Source: Actinomycetota bacterium
GTDB lineage: Bacteria; Actinomycetota; Actinomycetes; Streptosporangiales; Streptosporangiaceae
Length of the DNA: 16,690 bases
NCBI GenBank assembly: GCA_003140115.1
Contig: PLIQ01000373.1
Coordinates: forward strand, 527-17,216
Reading direction: 5' to 3'
Shown: positions 1 through 7,485 of the stretch, piece after piece
Layout: each line of letters starts with the position of its first letter
Position numbering within the stretch: the stretch's first letter is position 1
Made by a program: the position numbers and the translations under genes
Notes under the pieces: model-generated
What the model was told of the DNA's origin: nothing
Databases searched by the model: none
What the model saw: only the letters and a program-made list of their open reading frames with translations

Positions 1-884
1 CCGAACACGTACAGCGCGGCCAGCAGCAGCGAGGCCACGCCGAACGCCAGCAGCGCGTCGCGCGGGAAGCCGCTGCCCAGCGCCGCCGCGGTGAACTCGT
101 AGTAGCGCAGGATCGCGTAGAAGCTGGTCGCGAGCAGCGCCCCGGACAGCAGCGCGGACACCGGGGTGGGCGCCTCGGAGTGCGCGTCCGGCAGCCAGGT
201 GTGCACCGGGAACAGGCCGACCTTGGTGCCGTAGCCGAGCAGGGCGAGCAGGAAGGCCAGCCGCACCGGGGTGGCCGGCAGCCGCGCGGCCACGTGGATC
301 AGCGGGGCGATGGCCAGGTTGTAGTGCTCGCCGAGCACCTGGGCGCCCGCGAAGTAGGCGAACACGGTGGCCAGCAGCGCCAGGCCCAGGCCCGCGCTGG
401 CGATCAGCACGTACTTCCAGGCCGCCTCGGCCGCCCCGTCAGTATCTTCGATCGCGACCAGCAACGCCGAGACGATCGTGGTGATCTCGACCGCGATCCA
501 CAGCAGCGCCAGGCTGCTCATCAGCGGCGCGGCCAGCATCGACCAGGCGAACAGGTTCAGCCCGGCGTAGAGCCGGCGGGCGTACCGGGGGTAGTGGCCC
601 TGGCGTTCGGCGTAGCCCACCGTGTAGATGGCCACGACCGCGTACAGGAAGCCGGTCGCGAGCAGGAAGATCTCGCTGAGCGCGTCGACCCTCAGGTAGG
701 ACAGGTAGGTCAGGTCCCGGTGGGCGACGGCGGGGAGCAGCGCGAGCACGAGGCCGAAGCAGGCGACGCCCGAGGTCACGGTGATGGCCGGGGCGAACCG
801 CTTGGCCGCCGGACCGGGCAGGGTGGCGCACGCGACGGCGGCCGCGAACGGGACGATGAGCAGCGCGAGGATGACACCGAGCAC
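1..884 (-). CDS. hyfF: Proton-conducting membrane transporter, hydrogenase-4 component F / NuoL-M-N-like (3' end beyond window)
   Basis: This is an antiporter-like subunit of a complex I-related (hydrogenase-4/formate hydrogenlyase type) membrane arm, expected to move protons across the cytoplasmic membrane. Only the first 294 residues are present. The family hallmarks are visible: Glu133 in the helix LLWIAVEITT, Lys157 in AAWKYVL, and the signature TKVGLFPVHTWLPDAHSEAP (about 220-239) with Lys221, His228 and His235. About eight hydrophobic helices fall in this part. The GTG start at 884 follows the TAA of the hyfE-like gene by 3 nt, and an AGGGGG ribosome-binding site lies inside the end of that gene, so translation is probably coupled. 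HyfF is preferred over NuoL/M/N because of the hyfC-hyfE-hyfF order; NuoN- or MrpD-like naming cannot be fully excluded from half a protein. Confidence 0.88.
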   Translation of the reverse strand, partial: MLGVILALLIVPFAAAVACATLPGPAAKRFAPAITVTSGVACFGLVLALLPAVAHRDLTYLSYLRVDALSEIFLLATGFLYAVVAIYTVGYAERQGHYPRYARRLYAGLNLFAWSMLAAPLMSSLALLWIAVEITTIVSALLVAIEDTDGAAEAAWKYVLIASAGLGLALLATVFAYFAGAQVLGEHYNLAIAPLIHVAARLPATPVRLAFLLALLGYGTKVGLFPVHTWLPDAHSEAPTPVSALLSGALLATSFYAILRYYEFTAAALGSGFPRDALLAFGVASLLLAALYVF

Positions 885-887
885 CGG

Positions 888-1580
888 TTACCCCCTCAGC
901 CTGGTCAGGTCGGCGGTGGACAGCGACTCGGACCGGCCGTGGGCGGCGCGGATCAGCATGCCGAACACCACCACCGCGACCAGCAGGTCGAACAGGAACG
1001 CGGTCTCCAGGATCAGCGGCAGCCCGGACGCCACCACCAGCGCCGCCAGCGAGATCGCGTTCTCCAGCGTGAAGAACCCGATGGCCTGCGAGGCGACATC
1101 GCGGCGCACGATCATCAGGCCGAACGAGACCAGCACCATCGCCGCGGCCAGCGCCAGCGCGAGCGCCGGGGCGGCGGGCCCGTGGATCTTGAGGGCGCCG
1201 AAGCAGAAGAACCCGATCGCGGCGAGCACGATCCCGGCCAGCACGGCAGAGGCCGGGCTGAGCGTCTGGCTGCCCGCCACGCCGGGCGCCTCTTCGCCCT
1301 CGATGGGGTCGGTCCGGCCGAGCAGCCGGCGCATGACCAGCGGGACCGCGACCACCTTCAGCGCGGCCGACAGCGCCGCCAGCACGTACAGGTCGGGCAG
1401 GTTCCGGTCCGCGGCGATCACGATGGCCAGCACCGAGATCAGCGCGGACTGGGCCTGGTAGAGCCGGATCTGGTCGCGGGCGAGCGCCTGGCGCAGCAGG
1501 CCGAACTCCAGCAGCAGCATGACCGCCGCTATGACGTTGGCGGCACCCTCGTAGACGCCGGGTGCCTGCGTCGGGTCCAT
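888..1580 (-). CDS. hyfE: Hydrogenase-4 component E-like membrane subunit
   Basis: This 230-residue, very hydrophobic protein is encoded between the HyfC-like and HyfF-like genes. It begins MDPTQAPGVYEG and carries about six or seven membrane helices, for example around AANVIAAVMLLLEFGLL, ALISVLAIVIAA and AVLAGIVLAAIGFFCFGAL. HyfE-type subunits resemble an extended NuoK and complete the proton-translocating arm. The segment FFTLENAISLAALVV has the intramembrane glutamate expected of NuoK/HyfE proteins. The ATG start at 1580 shares one base with the hyfC stop codon (TGATG), so the two genes should be translationally coupled. The same frame runs open upstream through hyfC, but that part is an out-of-frame shadow. 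Family assignment is by hydropathy, the LEN motif and neighbours; sequence conservation in HyfE is low. Confidence 0.83.
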   Translation of the reverse strand: MDPTQAPGVYEGAANVIAAVMLLLEFGLLRQALARDQIRLYQAQSALISVLAIVIAADRNLPDLYVLAALSAALKVVAVPLVMRRLLGRTDPIEGEEAPGVAGSQTLSPASAVLAGIVLAAIGFFCFGALKIHGPAAPALALALAAAMVLVSFGLMIVRRDVASQAIGFFTLENAISLAALVVASGLPLILETAFLFDLLVAVVVFGMLIRAAHGRSESLSTADLTRLRG

Positions 1581-2542
1581 CAGCCTCCCCCGAGGTAGAG
1601 CGTGAACACGCCGAGCACGGCGATCAGGAACGCGGCCGAAACGTACTCGGTGATCTTGAACAGGCGCAGCTTGGCGAAGGAGTTGTCGATGACCGCTACC
1701 ACGCAGCCGACCGCGCAGGCCTTCGCCAGCAGGGCCACGATGGCCAGGATGACGGCGCCCAGTTGCTGGGTGGAGGCCAGGCCCCAGGGGGCCAGGAACA
1801 CGTCGGCCAAGATCGTGAACAGGATCAACTGCTTGAGCTCGCTGCCCCACTTCAGCAGGGCGAAGAACGGGCCCGAGTGCTCGAACGCGCGGGCCTCCTC
1901 GATCATCCCGAACTCGTTGGTGCCGGTGTGCGTCTCCACCGGGATCCGGCCGGTCTCGTGCAGGATCACCATGAACAGCGCGGCCGCGGCCAGCAGGTGC
2001 GCCGGGCGGATGATCTGCCCGGCGCTGGACCGGACGGTCGCGGCCAGAGCGTAGGGCAGGTCGGTGCCGGTCAGCAGAGCCACGGTGAACACCACGAACA
2101 GCACCACCGGCTCGGTGATGGCCGAGAACGTCTTGGCCCGGCTCGAGCCCAGCTGGGCGTACGGGCTGCCGGTCTCCAGCGCGGCGGTCGCGACCACGAA
2201 GCTGGCCAGCGACAGCAGGAACCCGCCGCCCAGGATGTCCCCCATGTACCCCAGCGGCAGCCCGTACGTGGTCAGCACCGGGATCAGCAGCGGGATCGTC
2301 AGGTAGGCGGCCACCGCGATTAGCGGGGCGGCCAGGAAGAACCAGCTCGTCCCCTCCGGGGCCAGCGCCTCCTTGCGGAACAGCTTGGCCAGGTCGTAGT
2401 AGGGCTGGAGTACCCGCGGCCCCCGGCGGCCCTGCAACCGGGCCTCGACCTTGGCGATCACACCGGTCACGCCCGGCGCGCCGAACGCGACGGTCAGGAC
2501 CTGGAGCAGCTGGATTACCGAGACCGGGAGGGCCGCGCTCAC
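1580..2542 (-). CDS. hyfC: Respiratory complex I subunit 1 / hydrogenase-4 component C-like (NuoH family)
   Basis: This 320-residue polytopic protein is of the NuoH/HyfC/HycD family, the subunit that joins the proton-pumping arm to the peripheral redox module. Family features visible are an N-terminal helix followed by VEARLQGRRGP and LQPYYDLAKLFRKE (about 32-58), and the conserved cytoplasmic loop HETGRIPVETHTGTNEF...EEARAFEHSGP (about 195-230), rich in Glu. About eight hydrophobic helices follow the usual pattern. The GTG start at 2542 gives the normal family N-terminus and overlaps the stop of a 16-codon leader ORF (GTGA). It has no strong ribosome-binding site of its own, so it is probably translated by coupling. 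A HyfB-type gene, which often precedes hyfC, is not found upstream here; the preceding gene on this strand is a MutS-like ATPase. Confidence 0.88.
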   Translation of the reverse strand: MSAALPVSVIQLLQVLTVAFGAPGVTGVIAKVEARLQGRRGPRVLQPYYDLAKLFRKEALAPEGTSWFFLAAPLIAVAAYLTIPLLIPVLTTYGLPLGYMGDILGGGFLLSLASFVVATAALETGSPYAQLGSSRAKTFSAITEPVVLFVVFTVALLTGTDLPYALAATVRSSAGQIIRPAHLLAAAALFMVILHETGRIPVETHTGTNEFGMIEEARAFEHSGPFFALLKWGSELKQLILFTILADVFLAPWGLASTQQLGAVILAIVALLAKACAVGCVVAVIDNSFAKLRLFKITEYVSAAFLIAVLGVFTLYLGGG

Positions 2543-2589
2543 CGCGCAGCCCCGGGATCATTGCCCGGCGGTCCCAGCGGATCGTTCAT
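2539..2589 (-). CDS. Short leader ORF (16 aa) with strong RBS, coupled to hyfC
   Basis: An ATG at 2589 preceded by a perfect AGGAGG (2602-2597, 7-nt spacing) opens a frame reading MNDPLGPPGNDPGAAR and stopping with a TGA at 2541-2539. The stop overlaps the GTG start of the hyfC-like gene as GTGA. This is the best ribosome-binding site upstream of the hyf genes, whereas hyfC itself lacks one, so the small ORF probably loads ribosomes for the operon. The peptide contains a Pro-Pro-Gly at residues 7-9, a motif known to slow ribosomes without EF-P. I do not recognise the peptide; it may be purely a translational leader rather than a functional product. Confidence 0.55.
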   Translation of the reverse strand: MNDPLGPPGNDPGAAR

Positions 2590-2686
2590 AACGAGGCCTC
2601 CTACCCATCGGTATCAAGGGGCAGAGGCCATCAGCGCAGCATCGCGCGGTTCGTGGCGAGCCTCATCGCCAGGACGTCATTGTGGC
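2590..2686 (-). other. Intergenic spacer between the MutS-like gene and the hyf leader
   Basis: This 97-bp gap holds a perfect 6-bp inverted repeat TGGCGA/TCGCCA with a 6-nt loop (2654-2671). It lies just after the MutS-like stop codon and has no T-run, so it may be a weak terminator. No convincing -35/-10 pair is visible for the hyf genes. Read-through from the dynamin-MutS operon into hyf therefore cannot be excluded. Confidence 0.4.
2595..2629 (-). promoter_or_regulatory. Possible SD-sequestering hairpin and RBS before the hyf leader
   Basis: On the minus strand, GGCCTC (2629-2624) can pair perfectly with GAGGCC (2600-2595). The latter overlaps the AGGAGG ribosome-binding site (2602-2597) of the leader ORF. 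The loop is 23 nt and the stem is only 6 bp plus one possible G-U pair, so this is a weak candidate for translational control. Confidence 0.3.
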
Positions 2687-4219
2687 CTAGGGGTCCTCCC
2701 GGCCGCAAATTCGATCTTCATCCAGCCAGCCCCCGAGCCGGTGGTACAGGTCCTCTCCGAAGCTGGTCGGAAGAGGTTCCTTGACGGCGAGCTTGTAGTT
2801 GCGGCGTCCGTCGGGCTGGCGCTCGGCCCGTAGGAAGAGGGTAGCGGCCGCGTGCTGGCGGTAAAAGCTTTCGGCGAAGTCGTAACGGTGGGTGACGAAG
2901 AACACCTTGACTTCGGTATCCAGTAGGGCACGAACGACCTGGCGGCCAATCTCGGAGCCTTCTCGCTCGTTGGTCCCGGCGAAGGACTCGTTGAACAACA
3001 TGAGGCAGTGCGGCCCGATCTGGCCGGCGATGACGCTCATCCGCCGCAGCTCGTCGTCCAGCCGCCCGCTGGTCATGTCGGCATCTTCTTCCCGGAGGAA
3101 GTGGGTGAAGATCCCGCGGGCCGTACCTGCCCGGTAGGACCCGGCCGTCACGAACAACCCGCACTGCATCATGAGCTGAGCCACGCCGACGCTGCGCAGG
3201 AACGTGGATTTGCCTCCCGAGTTGGCGCCGGTGATGATGACCAGTGATTTCTCGTCGGCTTGCACGTCGTTGCCGACCACCGGGTCCGGTGAGGTCAGCT
3301 CCAGGCAGGTATCGCGCAGGTCGGTACACGAAAACGTGAGCGTTGACGGCTGCGTCGGCTCCGGGGTGGTGACGGGTACCCCTTTGGCCGCGAGGCGGTC
3401 GGCGAGATTGAGGCAGCTGACGTAGAAGCCCAGCTCGGCCCGCAGCATCGTGAAGTAGCTGACGATATGGTCGGCCGACTGGGCCGCCGCGTTGGCGACC
3501 AGGTTGATTCCCCGGCCGGTGAGGTCCTCCAGGACCTGACTTCCGGCCTCGTCGCGGGGCGGGAGGGTGAAGGAGTAGGTGGTGCGCGGCGCGATCCCCA
3601 GCCGCTCCTTCCACCGTCGCCGGGCGTCACCGGAGGCGCGCAGCACGAAGCCGATCCCGCTGTTGTCCCGGTCGAGTTCGGCGCTGATCAGCACGCCAGC
3701 GCGGAAGCGCAGCTGCTTGAGGTGGAAGCTGATCTCCTCGAAGTACTCGTCGTCCAGCTCGCGCTGCAGCGTGGCGAACAGCGTCCGCATCCCGTCGGAG
3801 CGGAATTTCCCGGCGTGCTCGTCCGCGATCTTTCTCAGTTGCCGCAGGCGGGCTACGTAGGCTTCGAGATGATTGACCGCGCCCGAGAGGTTGGACGAGG
3901 GAGTCTGGTACGTGCCGCCGTAAAGCCACAGGTGCCGCTTGTCCTCCAGGGCCCCGACGGCGACAGCGTACATCTCCCGGATGACCTCGGGCTGGGCGAG
4001 GCAGTCGGCCAGGACCCGCTGGCGGTAGCCGATCGCTTCCGGATCGTGCAGGCTGGCGAGCAGTACCTTCACGGACGTCTCGAGGAGGAATTTGTCACCG
4101 GCGGCCATCGCCCGCAGCAGCGTGGTCAGTTCCAGATCCTGGATCAGGTCCTCATGCCCGGGAGGCAGGCTGGCCCCGGCGTCGAAGTCCCGGTCCTGGT
4201 GCAGGAGGTAGACCTTCAT
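2687..4219 (-). CDS. Stand-alone MutS-core ATPase (second paralogue)
   Basis: This 510-residue protein has the lever/clamp (domain III/IV-like) and ABC-type ATPase (domain V) parts of MutS but no mismatch-recognition domain I and no Smr or HNH domain. The segment LHDPEAIGYRQRVLADCL (57-74) matches the start of the MutS core. The ATPase part has Walker A GANSGGKST (331-339), a signature SGRLDDEL (384-391), Walker B CLMLFNESFAGTN with Asn410-Glu411 where MutS has Asp-Glu, and the His switch in FFVTHRYDF (His444). It overlaps the upstream paralogue by ATGA (4219-4216), so the two are co-translated and probably form a heterodimer. MutS ATPases dimerise with composite sites. The cellular role of this subfamily is unknown to me; canonical mismatch repair is unlikely. 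Confidence 0.88.
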   Translation of the reverse strand: MKVYLLHQDRDFDAGASLPPGHEDLIQDLELTTLLRAMAAGDKFLLETSVKVLLASLHDPEAIGYRQRVLADCLAQPEVIREMYAVAVGALEDKRHLWLYGGTYQTPSSNLSGAVNHLEAYVARLRQLRKIADEHAGKFRSDGMRTLFATLQRELDDEYFEEISFHLKQLRFRAGVLISAELDRDNSGIGFVLRASGDARRRWKERLGIAPRTTYSFTLPPRDEAGSQVLEDLTGRGINLVANAAAQSADHIVSYFTMLRAELGFYVSCLNLADRLAAKGVPVTTPEPTQPSTLTFSCTDLRDTCLELTSPDPVVGNDVQADEKSLVIITGANSGGKSTFLRSVGVAQLMMQCGLFVTAGSYRAGTARGIFTHFLREEDADMTSGRLDDELRRMSVIAGQIGPHCLMLFNESFAGTNEREGSEIGRQVVRALLDTEVKVFFVTHRYDFAESFYRQHAAATLFLRAERQPDGRRNYKLAVKEPLPTSFGEDLYHRLGGWLDEDRICGREDP

Positions 4220-5769
4220 CGCCCGAGTCGCTCCCGCAGCCGCTCGTAGGTGACGTCGTATTTCTCGGCCAGGGCCAGCGCGTAGGCCAGTCCGTCGGCT
4301 GGCTTCCTGACCACCTGGTAGGTGCGTTCGGCCGGATTCCCCGGGTCAACCGTGCTCATCATGCTGACCACTTGCTCGCCGAGCGAGGCCAGCTCGTCCA
4401 CGAACGTGACGTAGACGCACAAGGCGTCTAGGCGCATGACCTTGGTCAGCAGCTTCGTGCCCAGGAAGCGGGCATCGTGCAGGGTGGTGGAGGCGAAGAT
4501 CTCGTTCAGGATCACGATGCTGCGCGGAGTAGCCTCCCGCAGGATCTTCCCGATCCTGACCAGGTCGTCCTCCAGCTTCCCGCTCATCTTGGTCAGGTCC
4601 TCCTCCCGCGCGAAATGGGTGAAGAGGTGGTCGAACAGGAACAGGCGGGCGGCGCTGCCCGGAACCGGGCAGCCGACGCAGGCCAGGTGGTGAAGCTGGC
4701 CGAAGGTCCGGGCAAAGGTAGTCTTCCCGCCCTGGTTGGGCCCGGTGACGACGAAGATCCGCTCGGGTCCGGCCAGGGAGAACGCGTTAGTGACCACCGG
4801 CTCGCGCTTGGCCACGAGCTTGTGCGCCAGGGCCAGGTCGAAGGTATCGGCGGCGTGGACTTCCTTCGAGCTGACGCAAACCTCGGGATAGCAGAATTGC
4901 AACCCGGCGAGGCGAAGCGGCCTGGTGTGGTCAAGGTAGGCCAGATAGAACTGGAGCTCCCGGTCGACGCGCCGGATTCCCTCGTCGAGGAACGCGGCGT
5001 GCTGGCGGCAGTACTCGTCCAGGGCGGTGAACTCCTCCGGGAACAGCCGGGCCACCAGTTCGAGGATCTGGGCGGCGACGTGATTCATCCCCGGCCACGT
5101 CCGGTAGCGGATCCGGTAGTCCTTGACCGCGCCCTGCTTGAACCGCTCGAAGGTGGCGAGCACCGTGGCGCTATAGTCCGCTTCCTCCTGGTAGCGGCTC
5201 ACTTCCACCCGGCCGCCGTGGATGCGGGTGCAGTAGCGGATCTGCCCGAGAGCCTCTTTCCGGCTCCGTGTGTCGCTCACCAAGGCGGTAAACGCGGTAG
5301 AAGCCACATACGAAGCGAGGTACTCCCGGAAGGCCGCCAAGGCGCGGGAGCTAATCGGCGCCGACGCCAGCTGGCCGGCCAGTGACTGCACCGCGTCACA
5401 GTAGATGGCCGCCCCGTCCAGGAGCCAGCCCTCCCGGTGATAGCGGTCCTGCATCTTCGCCAGTTGACGCAGGTGGGCGCGCACCTGCTGGATGCGTCCG
5501 GCGAAGCGCTTGACCGCATCGAACAGGGCAGGGTCGTCCAGATCCCGGAAGACCTCCTGGCGGTAGCGCACGGCGTCGGCATCGTGCAGTGGGCCGAACA
5601 TAACTTTCGTGATCAGCTCGCGTTCTTCGCGATCACCGGCGACCGCCGCCACGATCTGGTCGAGGTTCAGGTCCGGCGCGTAGGAGCGATCCGCGTCCTG
5701 CCCGCTGGCGCCGTCGCCCGACGGTGCCTCCGCAAACAGCAAGCTGGGGTAGGACGTGTCCATGATCAT
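4216..5769 (-). CDS. Stand-alone MutS-core ATPase (first paralogue, His switch missing)
   Basis: This 517-residue protein is homologous in layout to the following gene. It has a short acidic N-terminus, then the MutS core starting LHDADAVRYRQEVFRDL (61-77), a helical lever (about 80-290) and a C-terminal ATPase. Visible motifs are Walker A GPNQGGKTT (343-351), signature MSGKLEDDL (395-403) and Walker B SIVILNEIFASTT with Asn422-Glu423 in place of Asp-Glu. The position of the MutS His switch reads VTFVDEL, so Phe456 replaces His. ATP hydrolysis may therefore be weaker here than in the partner. No mismatch-binding domain or nuclease is present. The first ATG (5769) is 9 nt after the dynamin-like stop; a second ATG two codons later (5763) is an equal candidate. 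Neither has a good ribosome-binding site, suggesting coupling to the GTPase gene. Confidence 0.87.
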   Translation of the reverse strand: MIMDTSYPSLLFAEAPSGDGASGQDADRSYAPDLNLDQIVAAVAGDREERELITKVMFGPLHDADAVRYRQEVFRDLDDPALFDAVKRFAGRIQQVRAHLRQLAKMQDRYHREGWLLDGAAIYCDAVQSLAGQLASAPISSRALAAFREYLASYVASTAFTALVSDTRSRKEALGQIRYCTRIHGGRVEVSRYQEEADYSATVLATFERFKQGAVKDYRIRYRTWPGMNHVAAQILELVARLFPEEFTALDEYCRQHAAFLDEGIRRVDRELQFYLAYLDHTRPLRLAGLQFCYPEVCVSSKEVHAADTFDLALAHKLVAKREPVVTNAFSLAGPERIFVVTGPNQGGKTTFARTFGQLHHLACVGCPVPGSAARLFLFDHLFTHFAREEDLTKMSGKLEDDLVRIGKILREATPRSIVILNEIFASTTLHDARFLGTKLLTKVMRLDALCVYVTFVDELASLGEQVVSMMSTVDPGNPAERTYQVVRKPADGLAYALALAEKYDVTYERLRERLGR

Positions 5770-5778
5770 CCCGGCGGG

Positions 5779-7485
5779 CTAGCCGGCCTCCGCGACCAGG
5801 TTCAGCAAGCCCATCACGTGACGCACCGCCGCTTCCCGCCCGGCCAGCTCGTTTTCCTTCTCCGCCGCCTCGGCGGCGGAAGCCTCACCCAGTTCCGCCG
5901 CGGCCGCCAGCGCGGAACTTATCCGGCTGGTCCCGTCCGCGTAGCGCTGCTCGACCACCCGCGCCAGCAGCCGCGTCGCCTCGGCCAGCCGGTACTGCAG
6001 GTCCCCCCGGGCCCGGCCGATCTGCATCTCAAGCAGTCCGGCGGCTTCGCGGCGCAGGTGATCCCGGGCCGTCCGACGGCCGAACTCGCCGGGGAGCCGC
6101 CGCCGGACGACGCCAGCCAGCAACTCGGTCTGGCCGATGTCCTCCCCGGTGGTAAAGAAGAACCGTCGATTCTCCGCCAGCCGGCCCTCCGGCTCGGGGA
6201 CGGCGAGATCCAGGCCGAGCAGCTCCGCGGCGGACTCGCGGAGCACGCTGAGCTCTGCTCCCAGCTCCGCGGCCAGCCGGGCGTCCACCGCGGCCAGCCC
6301 CTGCTCGATAGCCTCCCGCCGCTGCTGGCGCCACGCCTCCGCGGCGGCCACGGTGAACGAGGCCAGCCGTTCGCGGCCCCGCCGTTCGATCTCGCTCACG
6401 GCAGCCTCGCGCAGTTCGCCGTCCAACAGCGCGTCAAGCTGCGCGCCGACCTCGCGGGCCAGCCGCGGCCGGTCCTGTTCGGCGGCGTCGTTGAGCGCGA
6501 ACAGCAGCCGGCCGGACTCGCCGTTGACCACGGTCACGGCGTCGCGGCCGTGCACGGTCACCTCGGCCAGCCGCTCGCCGAACCGCCGTACCCGGTCGGC
6601 TGCATCGCCTGCTCGCATCCCGGCCACCCGGCGGGTCACCGCCACCTCATCCAGTAGGGACCCGGCGATCCGGCGGGCCTGGGCGACCGCCGACGCGCGC
6701 AGGTCGGCTGGCCCGCGGGCGGACAGGTACGCGGCAAAATCGGCCGCGAACGCGGCGAACCCGGCATCGGCACCGCCGAGGGCGGCGCGCGCCGACATCG
6801 GGTACACCGGGCCCGGATGACCTGCCTCGCCGAGCACCCGCCGGGTGAACTCCAACGCCTCGGCCTGCCCCGGCTCATCGAGGTGATCGGCCTTGTTGAG
6901 CACCGCGAACGTGGTCACCGACAGCCGGGAGACCTGCTCGAGCAGGTCCCGCTCGCTGGCCGACACCGGCGGATCGGCAGTCAGCACGAAGACCGCCGCA
7001 TCCATCGACCGCAGCGCCTCATGGGCCGCCCGGGTATCCCATTCGAACACCGACCCGGTACCTGGCGTGTCGACCAACTCCACCCCGCCGGCCAGCACGG
7101 GTGCGGCCACGTACACGGTCACGCCCCCGATCCGGCGGCGGTTACCGGGATTCCCCCGCTCGGTGACCAGGTCGAGGAGCACGGCCAGGGGATGCTTCTC
7201 GTCGTGCCCGTCGAGGAATCGCACCTCGGCCCGTTCGTCGTCGCCGTACCGCACGGTCGTGGTGACGGCGGTCAGCGGCGTCACCCCGGACGGCAACACG
7301 TCCCGGCCCAGCAGCGCGTTGACCAGCGTACTCTTACCCCGCTTGGCCTCGCCGACCACCAGGACCCGCAGTCGCGCCGCATCCAGCCGGTCCAGCAGCG
7401 CCGCCAGCTGCTCCCGGTCCCGTTCGGTCCCCAGCGCGGTCAGCTCACCCAGCGCGCTGACCAGTGCGCTTTGGCTGCTCGGCAT
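5779..7485 (-). CDS. Dynamin-like GTPase
   Basis: This 568-residue protein has an N-terminal dynamin-type GTPase domain and a long, charged, mostly helical C-terminal stalk rich in Ala, Glu and Arg. GTPase motifs are G1 GEAKRGKS (45-52), a candidate G2 threonine in GVTPLTAVTTT (about 67-77), G3 DTPG (139-142) and G4 NKAD (197-200). Bacterial dynamin-like proteins bind and remodel membranes, and some (such as DynA of Bacillus) help cells survive membrane damage or phage; no clear transmembrane segment is seen here. The frame is open to 7566, and an ATG at 7494 abuts the AGGAGG directly. The ATG at 7485 is preferred because AGGAGG (7500-7495) lies 9 nt before it. It is the first gene of a unit with the two MutS-like ATPases (9-nt gap, then a 4-nt overlap). 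Confidence 0.88.
   Translation of the reverse strand: MPSSQSALVSALGELTALGTERDREQLAALLDRLDAARLRVLVVGEAKRGKSTLVNALLGRDVLPSGVTPLTAVTTTVRYGDDERAEVRFLDGHDEKHPLAVLLDLVTERGNPGNRRRIGGVTVYVAAPVLAGGVELVDTPGTGSVFEWDTRAAHEALRSMDAAVFVLTADPPVSASERDLLEQVSRLSVTTFAVLNKADHLDEPGQAEALEFTRRVLGEAGHPGPVYPMSARAALGGADAGFAAFAADFAAYLSARGPADLRASAVAQARRIAGSLLDEVAVTRRVAGMRAGDAADRVRRFGERLAEVTVHGRDAVTVVNGESGRLLFALNDAAEQDRPRLAREVGAQLDALLDGELREAAVSEIERRGRERLASFTVAAAEAWRQQRREAIEQGLAAVDARLAAELGAELSVLRESAAELLGLDLAVPEPEGRLAENRRFFFTTGEDIGQTELLAGVVRRRLPGEFGRRTARDHLRREAAGLLEMQIGRARGDLQYRLAEATRLLARVVEQRYADGTSRISSALAAAAELGEASAAEAAEKENELAGREAAVRHVMGLLNLVAEAG

Noticed and set aside
180..1598. A 472-codon plus-strand open frame over the hyfF/hyfE region
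   Set aside because: Its protein is low-complexity and rich in Arg, Gln, Gly and His, with no domain. The minus-strand frames encode clear membrane proteins. It is a GC-rich antisense shadow.
1581..2561. Upstream extension of the hyfE frame across hyfC, giving a 557-residue protein
   Set aside because: The extension is Arg/Gly/Pro-rich and overlaps the real HyfC-like frame. The HyfE-like part starts at the ATG at 1580.
2687..5769. Canonical mismatch repair MutS genes
   Set aside because: Both proteins lack the mismatch-binding domain and its Phe-X-Glu motif, are about 510 residues rather than about 850, and have a changed Walker B. No mutL is nearby.
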